A DNA stretch of 64,000 bases from Chrysomallon squamiferum. Taxonomy: Eukaryota > Mollusca > Gastropoda > Neomphalida > Peltospiridae. Positions 1 through 10,415 of the stretch are shown here, one piece after another. Made by a program: the position numbers and the translations under genes. The notes beneath the pieces are model-generated. The model had not been told where the DNA came from and searched no databases. It was given only the letters and a program-made list of their open reading frames with translations. Location: assembly GCA_012295275.1 (NCBI GenBank), contig CM022679.1, positions 18,848,842-18,912,841 on the forward strand. Direction: 5' to 3'. Positions within the stretch are counted from its first letter, which is position 1, and each line of letters opens with the position of its first letter.

Positions 1-1004
1 TTTGCATGTTAAATGAATGAAATAAAACATGATGCATTTAATGTTTGTGTTAATTCTGAATTGAGACCGGAGGTGTAATGAATGTATTCGCCTCCTGTAC
101 CGAACTACACCTGATCAATGTTTTACGTATAATCAGCTTTCATATTTTACAATTTAATTTAATTACATTCATTTATATTTATTGAAAAGTATTTTTTCAA
201 CTGATGTTTTTCTCTCATTCTTTTAGTAACAGTAGTTACAGTTTTGAAGAAACGTTCAGCGAAAATAGTGCGGAAACATCATTCAAACTATTTTTAATTT
301 TGTAAATAAGAAACACAAAAATCAGTTTATTTTATGTTTTAATGTTTTAATGACGTAAGTTAATAACACAGCAGTGTCTGACAGACAACCTGTTACTTTC
401 TTGAAACTCTTCTCTTACTTTGTAAAATATGTTTAGAACCCTAATTTATTTCTAAAACATATTTGACTAGTCATTATTCAGTCCCTCTGTTTATCGTTTA
501 TGAATTCACTGATGCTATAAAAGAAACCTTCGGACAAAACACGTTCATTGTTATTCATTGCAAAATACATTTCAGGTATCAGTAATAATAATAATTATTA
601 TAAAAATGTACTGTAATATTAAATATATGTTAGGCCTAATTACATTCCTAACTGCAAGGAAGAATGTGAAGATAAATCACCATATTCATTTGTTTAATTA
701 ATTCAATGAATAAGGTGACGTTTTAAAAAAAAAAATATTATAATAATTTTCACAAGCACTATTTGTAGCTTTGTGACAAAATATATATTAAATATAACTT
801 GTTAGTCTACTAAATTAAAGTATGTGGATATGTTAGGGAAACATTTATATGTAAACATCACAATATTTGTATGAAAGTTTTACTTGTTTTTTTAATGGCA
901 ATCTAGCAATTTATATGGATTAATTCCAGTAAAAACGCAAGTTGAATGGTAATTTTGTATAAAGTTTAGATGATAAATTTTAATGAAAGAATTGCCTTCT
1001 TGGA

Positions 1005-1230
1005 GAAAATTAGCGGTCTTAGTACTAATATTCAACAGAAATAAAATTAATGGTTCTCCATTATAAAAAATACTCAAACACCGTTACTTCTTATGACTCG
1101 AACAAATTCGGAAAAAAGAAAAAAACAGATTAAATAAAGAGTAGTAGCTAAATCGAGAAATTATGTAGCGGAACCAGAAAGGTAAGCTGATATGGCATTG
1201 AATGAATTCAAAATAAAATGTGTAATTCAG
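1005..1230 (+). repeat. Diverged direct repeat, copy 1
   Basis: This segment is similar along its length to 2390-2635 in the same orientation, with scattered substitutions and small indels. Shared blocks include a stretch around 'actaatattcaacagaaat', one around 'atgactcgaacaaattc', and one reading 'gaaccagaaaggtaagc' followed by 'gatatggcattgaatga'. Both copies keep a good splice-donor-like string (AAAG then GTAAGC). It may be a dispersed repeat family or a segmental duplication; it is not coding in any frame. Confidence 0.7.
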
Positions 1231-1397
1231 TTAAATTCTGTTTTTTTTTTATTTATTTATTTTTGTATTGTTTTTGAAGTTGATCTTCGGGGGGGGGGAA
1301 ATGTGATTAATTATATTAGTCTCGTTTTTTCTTTGTTTTTAAATTATTACAACAAACAAACAAAAAAATAAGATTAAACTAAAGAAAAAAAGAAAAG

Positions 1398-1401
<4 letters not shown>

Positions 1402-1465
<64 letters not shown>
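1402..1465. repeat. (GA)n microsatellite
   Basis: About 32 uninterrupted GA dinucleotides, preceded by a purine-rich A/G run. Confidence 0.95.
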
Positions 1466-1467
<2 letters not shown>

Positions 1468-2389
1468 TATATGTAAATTATTCTAACCTTCCAAAGCAGA
1501 AAAACTAAAAAATTAGCACAATAGGTTTTTGTTTTGCTTTTGTTTTTTTGCTTTGTTTTGTTTTAGTTTCGTTTGTTTGTCTGTTTTTGTTTCGTTCTTG
1601 AATCTGATTTTTTGTTTTTATGTTCTAAATAGAATTAATAACATTATGGGAAAATATAATTTTCTTCTGTTACCAGTTACAAGGCTTTCATATTTCTGAC
1701 CTTTACGAAACAAATATTAACAGTTTAATATGGCTCGCAAAAACCATTCCGCATATCAAGTAATAATGACTGACTGACACAGGTTTGAATAACTGTCTGT
1801 CTTAAAATGCTTTAAATAAACAAAGCGTTCTGAACTGGACGTCAAAATATGTTATTTATATTAATTTTCATTGTTCATTTCTCTAGAAGCATAAAAACAA
1901 AATAGTTTTAAAAACATGAATAGGCAATGGTAAAATTTTCATATTATACAAAATGAATGTTAAAACCTTAACTGTTCACGAGGTTATAAAATATTAATAA
2001 TTGACGTTTGTCATTTTACAGTCAGTACAAAAAGAAACAACTTTTTACGTCAACGTCCTCCCAGCAAATTCCAAAATTAATATGATTTTTAAACTCTGTA
2101 TTTTCGTATAGATTGTTAATTTTATGACATATATATACATATAATAATTAAATAATTAAATTAACAAATTTTTTTTTTTTTTTTTTTTTAATGTACATTT
2201 GTCTTTCTGATTCGAAATGAAAATAGGACTAATTTTCTTTTTTCAAATAACACATACACGAATGTTTTCAGTATATTTTGTATTAGATATATATTTTATA
2301 ACTGAAAATTCACTGACAATGTCTTTAGTATTAATTATTAAACCTACTTACATCCTGAGTCATACCAGTACAACAAATTTTAAATTTAA

Positions 2390-2635
2390 TGAAAAAACTG
2401 CAGTCTTGGAGACAGTTAGTACTAATATTCAACAGAAATAAAATAAATGGTTCTCGATTATAAAAAATACTCAGACACCGTTACAATAAATGACTCGAAC
2501 AAATTCAGGAAAATAAAAATTTGCAATACAAATTAAATAAAGAGTAGTAACTATAATGAAAAATTATATAGAGGAACCAGAAAGGTAAGCCGATATGGCA
2601 TTGAATGAATAAAAAATAAAATGTGTAATTGAGAA
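2390..2635 (+). repeat. Diverged direct repeat, copy 2
   Basis: Second copy of the repeat at 1005-1230, same strand, about 1.4 kb away. The copies differ by several indels, so the duplication is not recent, or both are independent insertions of one repeat family. Confidence 0.7.
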
Positions 2636-3240
2636 ATAAATAGTTTACAGAATATCTCCAAAAGAATGAACCAAGCAGTCAGTATATGGCAAATTATCAG
2701 TGTTATTATTATAAATGGGTTTTAGGTGACAAACATGAAAGTAATGAAACCCACTGCTGCTACTCCAAAATTTTTCTCAGAGATAAATAGTAAAAAAGAA
2801 AAAACTCTAAATATACATTCTCAAATAAAGGAAAGCATACATGTATTACAAAATTTTATATACCATTGGAAATATCAGTATTAAATTGATTTTTTTCATA
2901 AATTCATGACTTTATAAATAGTGTTTTGGATATCTTTCCCAGGAGGCATAGCTCTGGTACATTTTGTCGTCGAAACTTCTAGATCGTATCCAGTATATAG
3001 AGTTGGAATCTTTATGGCAACAAACTCATCAAAAAACAAATTCTTCTTTTGAAATATTTTTAAAGTATTAATATGTTTCAGCAAGCTGCCTCTGTTCGAG
3101 CTATCTCATGCCTATGCTTGGTTCGCTGCTTAGATACAGACCTTTTGTCAGATTTACAACTGCTGCAAAGAGTTCTTCTGCTTTTAAATTCCAGAGCTCC
3201 TACCCGGACATAAAAATTTTGTTTCAGTTGAAAACATCAA

Positions 3241-3453
3241 TATTTTAGATTACATACACTTTTATAACTAATATTACTGTTGTTCATACATGTATGAATA
3301 TGTTTTTGTCTTCTTTATGATTCATAAGACTAGTAAAGACTGACTGTTATTTTAGATTACTTACACTTTTATAACTAATATTACTGTTGTTCATACATAT
3401 ATGAATATGTTTTTGTCTTCTTTATGATTCATAAGACTAGTAAAGACTGACTG
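3241..3453 (+). repeat. 107-bp tandem duplication, two copies
   Basis: Two head-to-tail copies with period 107 (copy 2 starts at 3348). They differ at only a few positions, for example 'gattacataca' versus 'gattacttaca' and 'catgtatgaa' versus 'catatatgaa'. The near identity suggests a recent tandem duplication. Confidence 0.92.
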
Positions 3454-5107
3454 ATTGTCTGTCGACCTTTTTTTTCATGCATGTTCAACTAATTTACCAG
3501 GAACCGGGTGGTATATATTGCTGTCGCTGTTATCATTTTGTTCCATGAGTTTTATTTTCAAAATTCTGTGATTAAAGTGAAGAAATACACCGCTAATGGG
3601 ACTTAACTACGTCAGACCTGTGAAGACAGTATTAAACATTTATCACTCTGAATATGTACCAACACACACACATACACAAAATGCGAATAAATGTATTTGT
3701 TCTTTTCCCTATATTAGGCATATTTATGCTAAAAACATGCATTAAATTTATTGCAATATATATATATATAAATTTTTTTTATTTATTCATTTATTTTCGC
3801 GTATAAAAACTCCTTGTCAGATATATACGCTGCTGCTTGTGTTCAATTTAGTTAAGGTAAAGAAACGATTTTTGTCCGCATTTTAGACTTAAACGGAGAC
3901 CGGAAGAGTCACATCTAGCCGCTAAATAATATTTATTTAAATACTTATTAATTTCAAATCCATTTTGTAATAATTATAATTATGAAGACAACGAAAGAAC
4001 TTGCTTGGTTCGTTTTATTAAATATTATAATCTTCGTTTACTTTAAATAATCTGTTTTCAAAAAAATCATACGTACGTCCGACGTGTTCAATTTTATTTT
4101 TATAGACATTATGATTATGATTATAGTTACAGTACAGAACATACATCATAACCATTACTTCTACAGGAAGAGCATTATATTTACTAAAAACAATAATAAA
4201 AAAATAAAAATAAATAAACAATATCTTTTTTTATTTTTTGAATGTTTTTAATATTTTTAAAAATAAAACTGTCCCCTCTACTACTCTAGATCATTATTTA
4301 TAAATGAAATAATTAAATAATAATAAACTTCATATTTATTTTTAGTCTAATATTATTAATACTAAAACATTGCCCTTGTTATTTTGAAATGACTTGAGAA
4401 CACCCCCACATATATATGTATATATAAACAAACCTAAAAATTAAAAAAAAGTAAAATATATTTTTTTTTTTTTTTTAAAGTTGTTTACTAAAACTGCTAA
4501 TAATGTATACATTATAGTGTGTTCTTTTTTAAACTACCCATTTCACTAGGAAACTGGATAAAACACAGTGAAACATTTTATATACAAATCAGAAAGCTGC
4601 AACAATAAAGAATTTATTTTGTATCATTTGATGTTTTGATTTTAGATTACTTTTTAATTTTTTTAATATTTTGGCAGCATCATTTTTTATTACATTAAAA
4701 ATGCATAAACGCCACTAAGGTGTCCAGTGTTTATTTCGCTTTATTTAGAATTAAGGTATCTGGGAAACTCCACTAATTTGACTAAAAAACGTGGAACATT
4801 AATATGTGCTAAATTCTGTCACAGGTCCCAAGGAACTGAAGTCTGCTAGTATTGTTCAGGTTTTTGTGATGTTACAAATGTGATAGGGTTGAAAGATAGT
4901 TGACAGAGAAAGAAAATATCTAGCAAAAGAGAAAGATGTTTGGAGCCAACTATATCATATATATTGTGACTGTCTATACATTATAACTAATGATCATGAA
5001 TATAATTAAGATACTTTTGTAGTGTTCATATGACTTTGTTTTTTGCACTAGATAGCACTGTACTTAATGTTGATGGTAGTGAATAAGTTTAAATGATATA
5101 TTTGCAG

Positions 5108-8100
5108 GGATCTTGGTTTTCTGAAGAAGAGATCAGTTTCAAAAAGTATGTTTTCAGCAACATCAAACCATCCAAATTGTTCAAGTGAGTATTTTGTATT
5201 TCTTTTTTCCTCCTTTCATTTATAATTTTACTCATTAGCAGAAAGTTTTGAGTGGAACCAGAAAGAAAATTGTCACAATAGATTTAACAGTTTGTTAATT
5301 TATTCTTTTTTATCTATCTTGAATAAATTTGTTTAGATATTGTTTCTTCCAATTTACCTTATGAAGTTGATTTTACAATATTATCTATGAACATTGTTTT
5401 TGCTTGTTTCTTTGAAATCTGCACTTCTCTTCAAAACTGTCTTGAAATAATAGCCTTATTTAGATTTGTGTTAGATTTTAAACAGAATAAAATAAAATCT
5501 CTGTTTGTCTACTTGTGCTTTTGTTTTTATAATCTACAAATGTTATTCCAGATAAATATGACTGTTAAATTTTAATGTAGTGGCTTATTTAAAAGAAACA
5601 AAATATTGTTAATAAATGTCAGTTTTACTTTTCAGAGGAGCAGTATTTCTCCTATTTAATAGTACTTGATTTTGAATCAACATGCTGGAATGACACCAAG
5701 TATAAAACACAAGAAATAAGTATGCTTTCTTCTTTAATCATATTTAACTGAGATTCTAGTTTTAAATTATTCTAAATCACCAAATGTAATAATATATTCT
5801 ATAATAATACAAACAATGATTCTCACTGAAATGTCATATAATTTTTAAAGTACCAGCTTTGTTAACTGAACATTTTATTTCTTTGGACAATTGCAGGATT
5901 GATTTTATAAGATCTATGTTTTAGATGGAAATTAGGAATGTTTATTACAGGATTTTCTAATTAATATTTGTTTTAAATGTTTAACAATGAAGTAAGATTT
6001 TATTTTATTTTCTTAACATAAATTACAAATTTCATTCACTAATACTCTGAGAGAGCAGTGTATCAGAGCAATGCAGAATTCGTTTTAAACAAAAATAAAT
6101 AAATAATTTTTTATTCATTTTATTGTATGAAATAACAACGTAAAATAATGTTTCAGTTGAATTTCCCTCTGTTCTGCTTAACACAAGAACTGGAATAATT
6201 GAAAGTGAATTTCAGCACTATGTACAACCTTGTGAACATCCTGTTCTAAGTGACTTCTGCAGACAGCTGACAGGAATTACACAAGTAAGTAAGTCAATGA
6301 TGACTTTAGTGTTACATAACTGAACATGTATTTTAAAATGTATCACAATGGCTTAAATCCTTTAATAACATCTGTTAACTTTGCCATAACAGAGATTTAT
6401 TTACTAGCAAGCAGATATTAAAGTTCTTCATTACTGACTCCTGTGAGAAAACAACTAATGCATGAAAGCCATTTCTCAAATAAATGGATGTCAGCTTTAT
6501 CTTCCAAAACCAAATATCATAGAATTATTAGTGATTCCAATTAAACTCCATGCATTTTTTATATAAATCAGGAGTTTTGAAATTTTTGGATTTGTAATTG
6601 TTTTTATAATGTGTTGTCTTATAATAAACTTTACTGATTGAATTATTACACAGGTTTGAACTGTTTTTGAGTAGCGGTGGTGATCCTGGTTAAAGTAGCA
6701 AGAATGAAAATGTGTTTTATTTCATCTCATAGATACCATAACAGTCATCTGATTGCTACTGAAAAGTCTTTGAATTAGATAAATGCTGTTTGTAGCAATA
6801 TTGCACATTGCAGGATTTATAATATATTCAAATATCAATAAATGTACAAATATATTTTAAAAAACATGAGCAGAATTTGATTTGGGAGTATTCAGTTCAC
6901 AGATGCTAAAGTCATTTTTAAATTTTCAAATAATTATTATTTTTTTAATTATTATTATTACAGGAACAGGTTGAACAAGGAATTCCAGTTTCTTTATGTT
7001 TGAGAATGTTTCAGCACTGGATAAACCAGTTAAAGAAGGAAAAAGGCATTACATTTTCAGATCAAGATAACAAAGCAGAAGCATCTTTGACAGCCTTTCT
7101 TACATGGTCAGGTACTGTTTTAAATCATCTACTAACATAGATAAATTTAACAATTTATCATGTTTCAAACTTTTTGAAACGTAATTTCTGAATCTAATAT
7201 TTTAGTTTTTGTCAAAAAGAAAAATCTTGTTTATAAATTGATTTTACCACTCAACATACATATTTTTGGTTTTGTAAATTTGTTAGTAAATGTTGGTTTT
7301 GTAAAAAAAAAAATATTTTTATTTTTAAAAAATAATCTTTATGTTTTTAATTAAAGATTGGGATCTTGGGATTTGTCTACAAAATGAATGTCAGAGAAAA
7401 CAAATCAGTAGACCTTCTATGCTGAACAGTTGGATTGATCTCCGAGCTACATACAAGGTTTGTATGACAAAATACTTAATTTCATTATGAAGCAAGACAA
7501 ATATTGTTATGTTTTAATTAATGTTTGCTTATTGTATGATGATAAAGATTATGACTGAGAACGATTTTTTTCAGGATTTTTAAAAAAAGAAGTTAATAAA
7601 TGCTTTTAATGAGAAATAAATGTTCAAAATTAATTTCTGACTTTTTAATTTTTTATTATTATTATTATCCTAATCTATATCATGCTTTTTTTTTTTAACA
7701 TTTATTGGTGCAACAAATTTTGCTGTTTGTCCCTCATTTTTTTCTTTATTGCATAGTGAAATGCCTATTTAGACTGTTAAAATCTTCTCTTTCTTTTGTT
7801 TTTTGTTTTGTTAGACATTCTATGGTCGGAAACCACATGGTCTTAATGGAGCTTTACAAGATGTTGGAATTAAATTTGAAGGCCGAGAACATTCAGGTTA
7901 ATTTGATGTTTCTTGTTTTCCTTATTATGGATTTTGTTATATTACATGAAATTATCTTAAATAGTATATATGATCAAATATATTTGTGTGATTTGGAGCA
8001 ATTGATATATATTAATTTAATAACAAAGATTTATATACAAAGTATGAAAAATAGCAACATTGTCAAGATGAACAGATGTCAACATTTTCTCTCTTTTTTC

Positions 8101-8430
8101 ATGACAATTCAAAAGAAGAAAATTATTTAGAAGTTGGCTATGTTCTACAGGTCCTTTCATGGTACTGAACTTCTGTTTTCTATATTGAATTGTAATGATA
8201 AAGAAACTCATTTATAGTGATCATATATACTTGTAATTTAGTTTGTAAATCCATATTTTTGCTAAGGCAGTAAGAAACTATTAAAATGATGTCTTGAATA
8301 TGTTAGTAAAATATTGTTTCAATATATATTTATTAATTACTTAAAAACTTGCATTTGCTGAAGACCTGAGATTCATAAGGTTGCTGTAAAATGCAAATTA
8401 AACTCTCAGCTTGACATTGGCATTACTCCC

Positions 8431-8477
<47 letters not shown>

Positions 8478-9376
8478 TTATTTATTTATTTTTCAGGTCT
8501 CTGTGATGCAAGAAACACAGCCCACTTGGCTTGGAGGATGATCAAGGATGGTTGTGTAATGTCCATAACAAAAACAATGAAACTGGTATGACTGTGGTTG
8601 CCTTATTTAGACACTCCTTTTTTTAGACTATTGTTTTATAGGTGATACACCAGTACAGTAATGATATAATAAAGTGTGTAAATTCTTTTTTCATGGAAGA
8701 ATTATATTGTGGAAGGATGTCCTTATTGGTAATATATGATCATTAGTGTAAATACATTGTTTGTTACACTTTGTTAATTGCAGGATAAAATAACTATTTA
8801 AAAATGTAGCCTTACCTGTATGCCCATTACCCAGTAACTGGTGTATGAAACTGAGTCACAATCATGATACCCTTAATTGAGCAAAAAAATTTTTTATGAA
8901 TCGTTAATGTTATAATTAAACTTTCTCTCCATGGGTGAAAGTAGCCTATTAAAATGATCTTATACAGATTTTATTATTTATTTAATTTTGGTTTCTTTTT
9001 AATAGTTCAATATAACATTTAAATTTTAACTATATTATATGGTTTTTCTTTTAAAATCATTTTCATTTTAACTACTTTAATAATAAACCTGATTTTTAAT
9101 GTCAGTGTTTTTTTTTTTTTTCAGACATCATCAGGACAACTGAAAATGGTTAATCGGTCAAAGAAATCTGAATTTTCTGAGACATTTGCTGAACAAAATT
9201 ACTTGATTCCTGATAGAAAAGAAGCAAACAGCAGAATTCTTGCAAAAACATTGAAAGTGAAAAGTGATAAAGCAGAGACTAACACCAGTGTAAATGAAAC
9301 TTCTAAAAAGGAAAACAATCAGTCTAGTAGTATTTTGAGTAACAAAAAAAAAAAATTGTCTGAAGAGACCATGTGA
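5108..9376 (+). CDS. ERI2: ERI1 exoribonuclease 2-like DEDDh 3'-5' exonuclease
   Basis: Coding exons read as 5108-5184, 5636-5719, 6157-6284, 6964-7111, 7357-7457, 7815-7896, 8497-8585 and 9125-9376, all with GT-AG introns in matching phase. The product carries the DEDDh exonuclease fold: ExoI 'LDFESTCW', ExoII 'DWDLGICL', and ExoIII 'HSGLCDARNTA' (His-x4-Asp). The order and spacing match ERI2/EXOD1, a metal-dependent 3'-5' exonuclease related to ERI1. Exon 5108 begins at a splice acceptor and reads 'LGFLKKRSVSK' before an in-frame ATG at 5148, resembling the N-terminal part of animal ERI2, so at least one upstream coding exon is probably missing from this model. From ATG 5148 the protein would be 306 aa. 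The ORF stops at TGA 9374, well before the GRF zinc finger expected in longer family members; see the separate entry. Confidence 0.9.
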
Positions 9377-9767
9377 CATAACAAACCAAAAAACATAAAA
9401 GTTTGTTTGAGTGTGAGAAATTCTAATGTTGAACAATACAACATTCAGAATCTTCTGACTGAAAGCATAACTTCAAAATCATCTATTTCATCTGACTTTA
9501 ACCCACTGTCATATACTAAAAAATATCCAAATACAAACTATGTTTCCTTATAATGCACCATTGTTAAAAACAAACGTACAACTGAGATCTATATCATCCA
9601 TGAAGTGTACACCACCTCTGTGTCACTGTGGGAGAAGATAAAAGAGATGTCTGGTTCAGTCAAGCGGTCCTAATCTGGGAAGATTCTTTTTCTACTATGG
9701 ACAGGGAAGTTATGTTGAAGGCAACTCTCACTGTATTTTTTTCCAATGGGAACAACAGTTATCCTAA
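9377..9767 (+). pseudogene. Decayed GRF zinc-finger tail of ERI2
   Basis: The reading frame of the last ERI2 exon stays open for about 57 codons beyond the TGA at 9374, to a TAA near 9550. After a shift of one frame, the DNA encodes a clear GRF zinc-finger signature: 'PLCHCGRR', then an in-frame TAA (9639-9641), then 'SSGPNLGRFF', and 'HCIFFQWEQ', ending at TAA 9765-9767. The third zinc-ligand position, normally Cys after the GR-x-F strand, reads Tyr. GRF fingers bind nucleic acid and are the known C-terminal domain of long animal ERI2. One stop, one frameshift, a second stop and a lost ligand together argue for real decay of this domain, now 3' UTR, rather than a single sequencing error. Confidence 0.75.
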
Positions 9768-10415
9768 AGCCAGACACTTGAGTAGGTTTCATTATTCAAT
9801 CAACAACATTTGCAAGCAGTACACGCCAGTTTTAAACATCAACAGACATGGTGTGTCAAAAACATATAAAGACTTAACTGGGTGTCTGATTTTCACAAAA
9901 TACCATATGTTTAAACTGGATTCGGATTTATCAGTTACTTACAAATAAAAAGTCTAAAATTTAAATTTAATTGCCAATACTTTTTCAGAAATGATTTTAT
10001 TGGTGTTTTTGTTCTGTGCTACTAATGATAAAGCAACATTTTTCTCTTTTGTTTCAAGTTTGGGTTAAATATTAATTCAGTTTTGAAACTATTACCTATA
10101 AGTAAGAATAAAGCTTTAAGATATTTCAACAGATAAATGTTACAGATTATCCTTGGATTCATCATGGAATGGAATGGAAAAAAATTAACGTGCTAATAGC
10201 AACAAGCTGTTGTGAAGCATGTCTGCGACGGGCACGCTTTCTGACAGGTCAGTGGGCGTGTCCATCGCAGAGTTCATCATGAATTATCTACAGCTTTATA
10301 AGTGTCTCCTTAAGTGATTCAAAATACATTTTATTTACAGTGTACTTTCTCACAAGATGTTTTCTTTATCAGAAAAGTTATTTTGCTACTTTGGCACTGC
10401 TTTCATCAAAAAGTA
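9768..10415. other. Convergent intergenic spacer
   Basis: This short spacer lies between the 3' end of ERI2 (+) and the 3' end of the protease gene (-). It contains AT-rich sequence with AATAAA-like strings on both strands, plausible polyadenylation signals, and a conspicuous GC-rich hairpin at 10222-10271. A 106-residue open frame starting at 9628 overlaps the decayed zinc finger out of frame and resembles nothing. Confidence 0.6.
10222..10271. other. GC-rich imperfect hairpin with nested hairpin
   Basis: Arms at 10222-10237 and 10256-10271 pair over 16 positions with 14 Watson-Crick pairs, one G-T and one mismatch. Inside the loop, CTGAC (10241-10245) and GTCAG (10248-10252) form a second stem. 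It stands out as GC-rich in very AT-rich surroundings between two convergent genes. It may be a piece of a mobile element, a structured RNA or a 3'-end signal; I do not recognise it. Confidence 0.6.

Larger units (their letters stand above)
1..5100. other. Gene-poor AT-rich intergenic region
   Basis: No coding region is supported; the short open frames here are AT-rich, have no family resemblance and no splice partners. The stretch holds a GA microsatellite, several poly-T/A runs, a pair of diverged direct repeats (about 1005-1230 and 2390-2635) and a 107-bp tandem duplication (3241-3453). The first exon and promoter of the ERI2-like gene to the right should lie in or beyond this region, because the first exon I can identify (5108) starts at a splice acceptor. 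I could not pick that upstream exon with confidence. Confidence 0.6.

Noticed and set aside
7705-8130. 141-residue plus-strand open frame
   Set aside because: It runs through an ERI2 exon in the wrong frame and into the flanking introns; not a separate gene.
9628-9948. 106-residue plus-strand open frame
   Set aside because: Out-of-frame shadow of the decayed GRF zinc finger.
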